Shown piece after piece: positions 42,095-53,489 of a stretch of DNA of 64,000 bases. A program made the translations under genes and the position numbers. Source of the stretch: Gaertneriomyces semiglobifer (Eukaryota > Chytridiomycota > Chytridiomycetes > Spizellomycetales > Spizellomycetaceae); assembly GCA_025558075.1 (NCBI GenBank), contig JAHLKF010000002.1:1-64000 (forward strand), written 5' to 3'. How positions within the stretch are numbered: the stretch's first letter is position 1; each line of letters starts with the position of its first letter. The notes under the pieces were generated by a model that was given only the letters and a program-made list of their open reading frames with translations, ran no database searches and had not been told where the DNA came from.

Positions 42095-43677
42095 TGACAC
42101 CTCTTGGTCAAACTAGGATGGGGCGGGAATGGTCATACTGCTAAACTCAACAACTTCACAGCAATTATTACACCAGGATGTATGCCAAAAAAGACTGCAA
42201 AGTTTAGAGGTGCACTAACCCATGATGAATGAGGCCTAATTGGCCGTGGTGTATGAGGCCTACTGAAAAAATATATATCAGTTGCTAGATTGCTGCCACA
42301 TAAGCTTGAGGTGTTGTCTTGCGTGGGCAAACTTCTGTTCTCTTTGAGAGGTTGGGTTCCTGTTACAACTTTGATCAATATCAGGTTCATATGGATCTGT
42401 TCATCTTCATGGTATGTTTGAAAATGCTCCTGCTGATTGTCTTTGCAGACATACTGAATTTGTTGTCAAAGAAGTAACACATTGCTATTTGTTCATAATA
42501 CTAGATGAACCCAAGCAATGAATGAACCCAAGCAATGCAGAAAGAGTTCTCAACATTTCTGATGTTTCTGATGCTTGCCTGCTGGTCTGGTTGGAAACAG
42601 TAATATCAGAATGTTTTGTACCAGCTATTTCATCATACAGACTATACGGTCTGCCGTGGAAGTAAGACAAATGCATGCTGACACAAAGGCTCAGCCATCA
42701 CCTTTAAGCTTCATATTACCTCTCTGGCACTGCTGAGAAGGCAATACACTGTCTAATTTTTGCAAAGTCGTAGTCCACCAATTCAGTAGCCCTCAACTGC
42801 TTCAAAGATGATATATACCATCACATGAAGGACATCTTTCAAAACACCTGTTGCTATCCAAGTGGAAGTATTATTTTTTTGGGAATTAATTTATGACAAC
42901 CTTACAAAAAAGTTGTGCCACATGATAATGGTGCCACTGAATTCATACACTTCTATCAAAAGTCCCCTTCAATGGAACAGAGGCAAAGCTGTCGGTGACA
43001 ACATGAAAAAATATATTTTAGAGAGCAGCTTTAAGAATTACATTTCAACATAATAGATATTGCAAATACTGGTCAATCCCAATTGCAAAAGCACATGTCT
43101 GTTGCAACAGAACAGATGTTAATGATAAGAATTCTTTTATATAAAACTGCTTTTAAACAGTTGCAGTTATTAGAATGACAAAAATGCAAGACATTGTAGT
43201 TTCTCTGAGTTCAGCACAAATGTTGAAAAGCAAAAGAATACTCGCGCATTTGCAACAACGAAGGATCATTCAAGTGCAAATTCATTGCTCAAATGTGTTA
43301 GTCGCCGCCGTGTAGCAACTAGGGCGGCGCGTCCTGCTTATCAAACATCTCCGCCCGTGTTTCAGGGCGGCGGGCGACAGACCCTAACCCTACCGCGTGC
43401 TTGCGTTTTCCCAGGCGAACGTCGACCTTTGCCCGCAATGTTGGATGGCTTTCGAGGCGGATCGTCGGTTGCCAGCAGCAGATACAGAAACGGCCACTAG
43501 CACAGCACCTTCACGGGCCGAGGGAACGAACGTACAGCTGAATCGAACTCGAACGTGGTATATGCTGGTCATGTGCTGTGAAACCGCTGACTACTGAAGA
43601 GACCTGCTATTGGGCCGTGTTTTTGCACCTGGCACGACTCGTATCCTGTTACGCCAAACCAAGCCAATCTTCTTTTG
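42095..43677. other. Right arm of AT-rich island and ABCA promoter
   Basis: To about 43,280 the sequence is AT-rich with no gene recognised, like 34,451-36,354. At about 43,290 it changes sharply to GC-rich (GCCGCCGTG, GGGCGGCGCG). The last 400 bases before 43,678 should hold the promoter of the ABC transporter gene. Short frames at 43,285-43,600 show no domain. Confidence 0.45.
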
Positions 43678-46600
43678 ATGGAGGAACGATACTCGGCTAA
43701 GTCCGACTCAACATTTGCATCTGTGTTAAACAACTACAAGCGCTCCTCTGATCCCGAGAATCCTCGGCATCCCAACGGGGGGCCAACCGTTGACGGCAAT
43801 GGCGCAGTCCTTCTACCACCGAGTGCTGAAGTCATAGCGGCACCTCCACGATCGCGAAGAAAAATGAGTGAGCGTAGTAGTAGTCGTACGCGGCATGGCA
43901 GAAGTCCGAGTCGATCCGATACGGTGCACGACAACGGAAGGCAGCATGTGCGTCAGCGTAGCTCAAGTCGCCAGCGATTGAATACGCTTGACGCCTCCCA
44001 GACGGACGCAGTGAGGGTCCCTGTACCAGTGCGACGTGATGTGAATATCACGGTAGTAGAGACTGCTCCACATCGCCTAGGTATGCGTTTTGCGATGCTT
44101 CAACTCTTCCATTATGCCATGCTCATTAATTCTAGGCCAAGCCTCGCCTCTGACGCCAGTGCCCGTCGCTTTAAGCCCTCTGTATATTGAGTCGCCAACC
44201 ATCAAGACTATTTCCACTTCGCCAGTGCCCGGGTTTCAATCTGGAACGCGCGAGATTCCTGTGCAACAATCACCATTGGGAACCTCATCCCCTACTTCTT
44301 CCCCCGTTTCCATTGGATTTACCCAATCAGCTGAAAAGTATGCGTATCACTCATCTCGTAATCAGGACTATCTGGAGTCTGGCGACTCACCATCATCCGT
44401 CAATGGCAAATACAAGGGCATGGTGCATTCGGCACAGACATTGCAATCACCACAAGAGAGTTGGGACCATCGTAAGAAGCAGAGAGGGGGCCGAAGCAAA
44501 GTTTCACCCGAGGGCTCCAAGTCCGTCCGTCGAATACCGAGCGATGGAAGCATGGGAAGTAAACACGCACTTTTGATGGGCCCCCATGGAGCGCCACGAC
44601 CTCCAGTGTCTGCCGCAACGTTGCATGTCACCAAATCGACCAAGGGCTCGTCTCGTCGCAATACGAATTATTCATCTTACCAACTTCGTGCTCTCACTCG
44701 TTTGCATCTTGCTACCCACCGTCGCCGGCTTACCACCAACATCCTTTGCACTCTATTGTGTCCATTTCTAATAATTCTGATATCTACTTTGCTCTCTGCA
44801 GTGATACTTGGATTGCTTACGAACCAGACCCGCGGATATGATATCGTCTACTGTTCAAATGAAGTGTCACTGAACGAACAGAATTGGCCAATTACCAATT
44901 TGGAGGCCGCGGGTATCAGTTCCACAGGCGCGGGGCGCAGCATTGTTAAGGCCGATGTTGGGAGGAAGGCTCAGAGAGTTACTGTACACGCCAACTTTTT
45001 CAACCGACTGCTATTAGCTTTCAATGGGCATGATTTGTTCGATGGGCTCATCTCCATGGTTGCCACTTCCTTGTTTCCGGAGACGCCTTGTGTGAGCTGG
45101 TACGGACAGGCATATCCCAGGACGGAATCGCCATATGAACGAAGAAACAGAAAGTTGAAAAATCCTTACGCCTTGAAAGACAGTGCGTATACAAATGAGA
45201 TTTCCTCTGGATGGTTGGACGTTTTTGCTGCTGAGAATGTTGCCGATACTCAACGACTGAATCAAGCCATAAGCCTTGCTGGTCAATTTGCCCAATTACA
45301 AACAAGGCAGTGGCTCTACATGTCCACCACGCAGGATGTGTCGAATGTACTGGTTGGATCGTTGGACAGGCAACCGTCCCTTCAACGACTTGAGGAAATT
45401 CCCAATATTATTGAAACAAATGCAGGTCCAGGCCCAGAATTTCCGATGATTCCTGCAGTGACGCCAGAGTCAGGAATACTAGCGACCATTGAACCGCGGT
45501 GGTTCGTGGATGTGGATGTCGCCAACAGAACGCTGAAGAGTTTGCAGCAGACGCCATGGTTTGTCCCGGCCGAAAGCCGAAATGAACAGGTGTTAGTGGG
45601 AAATCAAAGTCTGGACCTAACGCTCGCTGCAATCATTCAAACTGCTATCAAGAACATTGCTGAGCTGGATCAAACTGCCATAAGATCTGATAAAAGGACT
45701 ACCATTGACGTGATTGAGTTTTTGCAGGCCCTTGCTACAGTTGTCGATGTGCCTTTTGGACACATACATTTCTCCGGCATAAACCATGACCTTCTTGCGT
45801 ACAATGTAAGGTTTCAAATTGGAAAAGCCGACCGGCTAGACTCGATACCGGGTTTCCCAAGCCAAGGCAAACGACAGTTAATCACACTGTCGCAGTTGAC
45901 GAATGGCATACTACGGACCTCGCAAGTAAGGAGTGGGCGCCGTGATGCGGTGATTACTCCGGGCACTCGAATTTTCCCTGAACTCACGAAAGGAAGCTTG
46001 AAGATTCCTATTAGCGGTGTAGTTGGAATGATTGCGTTTCCTTTCGGTGTGAGCTTTCTCGTTCCTGGCTGGGTCGGTTGGGGTGTCCGAGAGGTATGTG
46101 TTGATCAGTATGTTACGCAACGCTCTGAACTCAGCTAGTCTCCTTATTTTAGCGTGAGATTTCCTTGCATTCGTTTCTTCTCATCAATGGCCTCTCCCCA
46201 CTTTTATATACTGTCACCCAGTCCCTCTCCTACTATATCTTGTACCTCCTTTCCGCAACTGTATTCGTCGTATCGGGCTGTATTGCGCGCTTGGAGATGT
46301 TTGTCGAGACGGAGCTCTCTGTTCTTGTTCTACTTCTGGCTGTATGGGGCGTATGGTCATGTGTCATGACCGCGGCACTAGTGAAATGGGGACCACAGCG
46401 AAGCTCAGATGCATTGTGTAAGTGTTGCTCGCTATTTCGGTCACCGAGGTTGGTTACTAATTTGATAATGATCGTTGTATGGTTAAGTGGTTACGTTTAT
46501 CGTTATACTACTTTCCGTCACGCTTTCTTTATCATTGAATGCCCTTCTGCCGACGTTATCAACGGGTCCACTACTCTACTTTCCCCCGCTCAGTTTTTAC

Positions 46601-48079
46601 CATGCGCTTGCCGTATTGAACCGGCATGCATTCAGGGGTGATTTACAAGGCTATAAGATGAGCGACCTTGTCTTTGGAAATGAAGTGCTATGGGATGTTA
46701 TGCGGGTTGCCATTGGGTGTTTGATCGTCGGGATGCTCATTATTGTCGATGAGTTGGGCTACTTACGGTGCATCCGTGACTGGTGGGGAAAAGTTGGACT
46801 TTTTCCACGACGGGATAAACGTACGAATGGAAAGCCCTTCGATCAGGAAAGAGATGGAGAAGTTCGGGGTGATTCCCTTGTCAAAAAGGAGCAAGCCCGT
46901 GTTGACAGCGGGAAATACGATTCGCAGTCGCCGTTGACTTTGCGAAACATTTCGAAGACTTATGTCTCTGGGAATCGTATGAATCCCAAGCACGCACTTC
47001 ATCCCCAGGGAATATCGATGAGCATAGACCCTGGGGAAACCTTTGGCCTTTTAGGCCCCAATGGTGCTGGCAAAACCACCCTTCTTTCTATTATAACCAA
47101 AATATCTCTGCCGACCAGAGGAACGATACATCGCATGGGTAGAATGGGAGTCTGCCCCCAATTTGATATCTTATGGGATGACCTGAGCGTAGAGGAGCAC
47201 CTCTTGTTCTATGCGCGACTTAAGGGAATAAGCCCCCAGCATGAGCGGGCAGAAGTGAAACGGATTTTAGCCAAGGTTAAGCTTTCGGGATATGAGGGCC
47301 GCATTGTTGCCGGGTTGAGTGGTGGAGAGAGGAGAAGAGTTAGTATTGGAATTGCCATTATAGGCGTCGACTATAAGGGACATGGTAGGTCTAGTCAATG
47401 GGGGAATGTGGATGAAGGGGGGATCATTGTTTTGGATGAGCCCACTACAGGCCTCGATCCAGAAGTTAGACGGATTATCTGGAGCATCATTAGTCATCTT
47501 ACGTCCGGCGAAGGGTCTCGGAAGATCAGCGTTCTTATTACTACCCACTCCTTGATAGAAGCCGAGACTCTTTGTAACCGGGTCGGGGTACTGTGCGCGG
47601 GATCATTGCGGACAATCGGCCCAATACCTGTCTTGAGTCGGCGATACGCAGCTGGTTTTCGACTTGAGGTCACATTTGAGAAAGGCAGGGCGGAAAGTGG
47701 CCGCAGATGGATCGAGGAACATATTTTCGGAGCGACTGGTCAAGTAGGAAGATGGGAGCGCAAGGATGTGGTAGGCGAACGTGGGGAATGGGTGTTCGAC
47801 GAGGGAGTGGCCATGGTTTTGGAAGGGTTGAGGCGGATCACTGCAGCGGACACCATCCGCTCTCATGGCAAACATCAACCTCCTGCTCTCCCTGCACGAG
47901 CTTATGGTGAGCTGCGTCAGCAGCAGTATCAGGCGCAATTCTTTGACGATCCGATGTCCCGAAGCGGTTATGCTCAGGCTAGCAATCAAATAGGCATATT
48001 GGAGTACGGCGTCGAGGACGTTGGCTTGGAAGGTGTGTTTGCTAAAGTGGTTGGCACTGGAGGCGAGGAGTGCTCGTAG
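43678..48079 (+). CDS. ABCA-type half ABC transporter
   Basis: Start at ATG 43,678. A long Ser/Arg/Pro-rich cytosolic N-terminus (RKMSERSSSRTRHGRSPSRS) spans the first intron (near 44,090-44,135). TM1 is LTTNILCTLLCPFLIILIST (about 44,735-44,795). A large extracellular loop of about 400 residues follows. Further TM helices lie in 46,020-46,770 across two introns: one near 46,095-46,152, and a short one near 46,452-46,490 containing CTAAT. One nucleotide-binding domain then has Walker A GPNGAGKTT (about 47,060), Q-loop CPQFDILWDD, signature LSGGERRR, Walker B IIVLDEPTTGLDPE (about 47,430-47,465) and switch His in ITTHSLIEAETLC. The ABCA subfamily exports lipids; the single TM/NBD set means it should dimerise. 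An insert (about 47,380-47,420) between signature and Walker B is unusual. Confidence 0.85.
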
Positions 48080-48614
48080 TTCGTGAGCGGATCCCCGCAA
48101 TGGAGGACCGCTTGTGGCTTCACCTACATAGAATTTTGACATAGCGTACATAGTTTGATATATAGATTTTGATCATAAGGTAGAATGGCTGTTATAGCCG
48201 GTTTAGGACGCGCTCGCTAGAATGTAGAAATATATTTGATAAGGACAACCTCAGCTGTACATATGTATAATCGCGGAACGGAGTCTAGGGCTGTTGCGAT
48301 TCATTCTGAGCATCCGCCTGGGCAGCTGCCTGTACATGTCAATCTGGCACACATCCGAGCCCTTTGTGCGTCTTCCAGCTGTACAACTTCCGGTCTATAC
48401 ATGCATCCCATGTTCAACACAGCTACTCGTAGACTTATGTACATGGGAAGAGCAACTACTGTCGCGACACAACTCCGCGGAGTAAATCACATTGTGACTG
48501 CGCCGCCCATATGCGAGGTTCGAGTTTTCCCGCCAAACAAAAAGGAACAGTTAACACACTGTTCACTCTTCACTTCGTAACCGTACGTGCCTGCCGTCGA
48601 CCCGTAAGACGAAG
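48080..48614. other. Intergenic, no gene seen
   Basis: This lies between the transporter stop and the chromodomain gene. A 114-codon open frame (48,236-48,580) has no recognisable features. TATATAGAT near 48,160 and GTACAT repeats (about 48,255, 48,330, 48,440) are visible. Confidence 0.45.
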
Positions 48615-50797
48615 ATGAGAACAACGCCGGGCGTGCCTTTCACTTTAGATGGTCCCGATTCGTTGCCCGAGGCGTATCTCCTCACCGTGTTCTTTGCGTT
48701 TTATCGACCCGATGAAGACCGCTTTCCAATCCCTATTAACGCCGAGCTGTACACATACAAACATCTTCAACGCTACTCACGAACATGCCGGATTGACGAT
48801 CCAGAGGCACTCACCGTGCGTGCGCTTCAAATGACACTGCGAGTCGAGGCTGAACAGATCTTTCGGTTGGAATCTCCATCCCTAGCGGTTCGGTTGCACC
48901 CTGTCGCTATAAGAACCGCAGAAGGGTCGGTAGTGCCGCTGGATATTCCAGTTGTAGAAGCGTTCGGAGAATTTGACTGCGTTCAAGTGGTTCTGGCTGC
49001 TGTTGCTGACAGACAAGACTCCGCCACTCCGTCCCCCGTCCACAGCCGAACCGCAAAACGTCGACGGAACGATGACTACAGCCGACACGCCACATATGGC
49101 CTAGAATCATGCGCGCCTAAAACAAAGAGGTCACGATCCGGTATGTCTGTTCTTGCTTGCGCACGCACGTCTGCTACGGCTGACCGACTATCGCTGGTTT
49201 AGAATGCGATATCCAACTTTCATTTGACAGGACTCAAAATGCGGGGAGGGCCCATATCGCGTTAGCTACGACTGAGCACATAAGGTCTCCGAGTGCCAAC
49301 AATGTGGGCCCTGGAGGACGCGAGCGGAAGTCAGTACTATCAGGGAACCCCGTTCCCCATGATGCTACGCAGGACGCACTTGCTGATCGGGATATCATAA
49401 AGTTCAGCTTTTGTGAGGGAAGTGAGTCTGAACTAGAGCTCTCGCAAATTTCTGCATGCAGCTTTGTTAGCGGCGACGGGAACCGAGTATATGAACCCGA
49501 GGTTAAGAGGGGGAATGAATCAGCTGATACCGCACCCTTGAAGAGTGATAGTAAGCTCCCTGCTGCAGATTGTACCAAGAACTTGCGCCACCCGCACTTT
49601 TTCACTGTGAGCCTTGCCGATAGTGTCATAAGCAGCTGTTTGACAAATATCCGCATTTCACATGATGATGCCGAAAGAACTGTCCGCGATAGGGCTTTAT
49701 CAGATGAGCTCTTGGATGTCATTAACGATGGCTTCCTGTTTGAAGGACGGCGACCAGATGTGCAAGCGACACCTGCCGGACCTGGAATGCCGGCTCAGAT
49801 GGCTCCTGATCTGTGGGACCAAGTCTTGCACTGCAAATTGGTTGATGAGACAGCCACTACATCTGAAATCAGTGCTAATTACCAGCCAAATAGCCCTGGG
49901 GAGCTACCGAGAAGCGTAAACAATACAGGCTCAACGTGCGATGACGCGCTTAATGAACGTTTTGAACATCTAGACACGACTCAAGAACATCTAGACACGA
50001 CTCAAGGAATCCTGTCGGCTGACGTTACTCCATCGAATGCAGGCAATGGAAAGCCTCAAGTATATGATATCATTGACGACCGGACCTACCGAGGAAGGCG
50101 GCAATATAAGGTCCATCCAGTCGGGCGTTCCAGTTCCGAAGACAGGTGGATACTGGGTGCGAACATTACAAATAAGCGCGCGATAAGGGCGTATTTGCAA
50201 GCCAAGCGCGGGGAAGCCCCGGAAGTATCCGCTATTCGCAGCCCAAATGAAAGCGATCACAGTTTAAACCCTGCGCGTGCTGACAATAGCAGAGGGACCT
50301 CCCCAGTAGTGCCCCAGCGATCTCGTCGTGACACTGAGAGCCATTATAATGCATCAGAATCAGATGCAGAGGCTGCGGTACAATTGCGTAACAGAGCCCA
50401 GAGAGGGCGCTTGAAGAGGCGTCGGAAGCAACAACGAGAAAAGCAGCGTCTCGCAACGTTGGAACGGGCAGCGATTGAGGAAATCAAACTCGCGAAGCGG
50501 ACTGAAGCAGTCGAGGCGGAGTGTAACGCTTTAGCTAGGCAGTGCGAATCTTTGAAAGAAAGTATTCGGTTGCTGGATACTTTGCGAGAAGAGCGACTGC
50601 AAGCTGCATATTTGCTACGGGTGGCGCGCACGAATATGGCGATATGCATAGAGGAACAACGAAAGTGGATGGACGAGCTCCGGAGCCTTGCCGTCACACA
50701 TGGACTGTCCCGGATGACGGAGATGTTACAGAAAGTAATGTCCAAGCCAAGCGCTGTTTCTCCGACGGTGTTCACCTCTGTAGTTGGATCTGCATAG
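48615..50797 (+). CDS. Chromodomain-like protein with basic coiled coil
   Basis: Start at ATG 48,615. Exon 1 (to about 49,140) encodes a folded-looking N-terminus (YLLTVFFAFYRPDEDRFPIP) ending in a basic nuclear-localisation-like KTKRSRS. An intron (GTATGTCTG...GGTTTAG or a later acceptor near 49,230) leads to a long second exon. Near 50,060-50,220 is a chromodomain-like block: VYDIIDDRTYRGRRQYKVHP, then DRWILGANITNKRAIRAYLQ, with the aromatic-cage Tyr, Tyr and Trp positions present. Near 50,380-50,600 a strongly basic stretch (RLKRRRKQQREKQR) runs into a heptad coiled coil, bZIP-like in layout. A nuclear chromatin or DNA-binding role is inferred. The N-terminal domain is unrecognised. An imperfect in-frame duplication (HLDTTQEHLDTTQ) sits near 49,970. 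Confidence 0.65.
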
Positions 50798-50944
50798 CGG
50801 TTAGCGGTGCTTGCACCAGGTTAGATCACGTTGGTGACTTGTTATGTTCGATATGTGTGAGAGGGTGCGATCTCGTTACCATACAACTACATGATCTAGC
50901 TGACTAACGTGCCGATTAATTTAAGTACATTCAGTTTCCTGCAG

Positions 50945-53489
50945 TTACTCTGATTGGGTGCCTATGCGTGAAAAATGATTATTCCCATCCCGTTTCTCGG
51001 TAGATCTTGTGACAGATCGGACGCGGATGGTCTCTAACATGTCAAGATTCCCAGGGGGCGCTACGCGGATGGATCTAGCGGTGGGAATGGACGGGGTTGT
51101 TCGCGTAGAACGCTTTTGGCGTGCTGGAAACTGTCGTGATTCCAGCCGGGATCGTCGTTGCACTTGAGTTGCGGGTCGCGTACGTATCATTGGTAGGCCG
51201 AGCAACGTGCCTCTGTCATCGCCTGGAAGTACGAGAGGAGGCTCAACCAAAAAAATACGGGGCGATACGGTGTGCTCATTCACCTCCCTTAATACTGAAT
51301 TGTGAGCCCCGAAGTCTTCGCATCTGCTGCACTCTGAAGGGCTATGTGGCAGTTCTCTCACCGTCAAGTTGCATGAGCTGCAAACGAGACCTCTGAGGGA
51401 ACCATCTTCTGAAACGGAGCGTAGAGAGTGCGCTGAGAGGCCCACTACGCTAGCTCTAGCACTGCCAGCTGAGAAAGTTGACGGTCGGGTCCCCACTGAA
51501 GAGCGAGTGCTGAGAGTCCGTCGCATTCCGGGTTCGCTATGATGAGCCCATTTCTGTCGGTATGGTGACGCATGTCCTTGTTGGCTTTCAGCTCCTGTCG
51601 TCGAATCTTGGCTTACGCTGGATCTGGAATCACGGATGTCGCGGCTTTGGGCAACTGGGGCGTCAAAAATAACTGAAGAGACGTCGAAATCGGAAAACCC
51701 TTGCGACGCGCGAGGTGTTGTCGCGAACATGCTCTCAGATCCGTCATCCTGTGTGTGGCACGCACTGTCAGCACCCCCTTTGTCAAAACCTTTTTGAAGT
51801 GCACTTACGGCGTGGCCTTTTTTAGATACAGATCGACCCCTCATTATCATTGGGAATCCAAGACCTTCACCAGACTGCTGTCGGCTTAGTAGTAATGTGC
51901 GTTCCTCTTCATCATGGAGACGTCTTAAGTCGTCTTCCTTACGCCTCCGTTCATAGTCTGCCCTCCGCCGTTCCTCTTCTTGGAGCATTTCGAACGTTAG
52001 TCCCTTGGTATATACAGTCACATCCTTGTCACACGGAGGACGACGCTTGTGGACGCGCCTAGCCATCGAAAGTAGCAACTCTTGGCGCTGACAAACCCTC
52101 TGCACATGCTCAGCGCGTAGCAGCTTTTGCAGGCTCTGGACGCGTGCTTCCCAGGTGCGCAGTAGTAGAGAACGCTCTGCTCTGAGGGCATCCATTTCCT
52201 GATTGTGAGACTCTTTCAAGTCATGTAGCCTTGCCGTCTGTTGCATGTGTCTCTCCTCCAACTCTCTCTCGTTCTCGTCGTACTCTGATTCCGTATCCGG
52301 CCTTTCTGCGCCTTCGCTATCAAGTTCATCGATGTCATCATCATGCAATATCGAATCAGCTAAAGAACTATCATCGTCCGCAATGGATTCTAACACTGGA
52401 CCGAGGCCCTTGGTACCGCTTTCCCTACGGGCCGGCCGGAGCTTTGCACGAGGTTGGGAACCGGCACTTGACCGCCGACGTCGTGCACCAAGCGAACCCA
52501 GAGGCCTTATGCTTGGTTGTATCAAAGCATTCTGGTCCAGAGAATCCTCTAATTCGGATAACGTCAGACGAAGCTCAAAAATCTCTTCATCTGCTGCCGA
52601 AAGCGCTCCCTCGTAGCGTTTAATTACTATCTCGGCCATCTGTTGAGCCACGCCATCTACCGCTATCTAAGAGGCAGGGTAAGCTGGGTACGAGAGAGCC
52701 GGTTTCCTGAAAATTACACGTACCTCATCGAAGCCGAGGGGAGCGAGTCTCTGCAATGTTTGATGCGATCGGGCGAGCGCATATATCAGGCGCTCTTCGT
52801 CTTCGCGCAATTCACGCAATTTATGAGCTAGCACACTCGCTCGGTCTTCATGGTGCGTTAGTTCATTCTCTAACTTCTCCTGCTCGCAATTCACTGCGTG
52901 CGTAATGTAATCCTGTGAAAGTCAGTGAAAAAATCATTGAAACTGATAAAAGGCAGGTTGCCGTACTTCTTGAACTTGACGCATGTCGCGAATCGCTTGC
53001 AGGAGTTGATGTCGACATTCTATGCGGGCTTGCTCTAGCTTTTGCTGTGACAGTGAAGCCTGTCTGTCGAGCTCTGCCTTAATTCCATCATAGACTTGAC
53101 CGCCAATACATATTGTTCTCGCGGCATGCGCCGCTTTAAGCATGCGGAACATGACCGCCAACTCCTGAACGTTGCAAAGAGGCGCTTAACAACGGGTTTC
53201 ACGTATAGTTCACAACAGAGGAGTACCTGTCCATAATTTCGGCAGAGCGCATTCACGCTTTGTAAGTCGACCAACTCCGAAGGTGACGTCTGTGTGCCTA
53301 CGGTAAATTGTTTTGATTCTCGCATGTTTGCTTGGGCGCTGGCAACAGCTTCCGCACAAAGAAGAGCTCGGCGCTCATCGCTTCGTCTTCATGAGAAAAT
53401 CTCCGTGCGATTTCGCTGTATTGAAATTGACGCGTTGCGGAAGTTGCACCTGCGCGTTGAGCAAGTGTCATCTCGTTCAAATTCCTCAT
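50945..53489 (-). CDS. Large coiled-coil protein, unrecognised
   Basis: About six exons on the minus strand: about 53,489-53,340 (ARRFSHEDEAMSAELFFVRK), about 53,320-53,225, about 53,165-52,975 (MFRMLKAAHAARTICIGGQV), about 52,915-52,730 (CEQEKLENELTHHEDRASVL), and a long last exon from about 52,650 (IVIKRYEGALSAADEEIFEL) to 50,945. Heptad-rich helices dominate up to about 51,900 (ERSLLLRTWEARVQSLQKLL; RRADYERRRKEDDLRRLHDE). An acidic patch (DDDIDELDSEG) and a Ser/Arg-rich, probably disordered C-terminus follow, with a CSSCNLTVRELPHSPSECSRC four-cysteine knuckle near 51,330. No family recognised. The neighbouring divergent CEP19-like gene hints at a centrosomal or ciliary role (inference). 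Confidence 0.65.

Noticed and set aside
43380..43400. Telomere-like CCCTAACCCTA run (also CCCTAACCCC near 370)
   Set aside because: Fewer than two units each, inside ordinary sequence; chance matches, not an interstitial telomere array.
48236..48580. 114-codon frame between the ABC transporter and chromodomain genes
   Set aside because: No domain, no compositional sign of coding, and it overlaps the likely promoter of the next gene.
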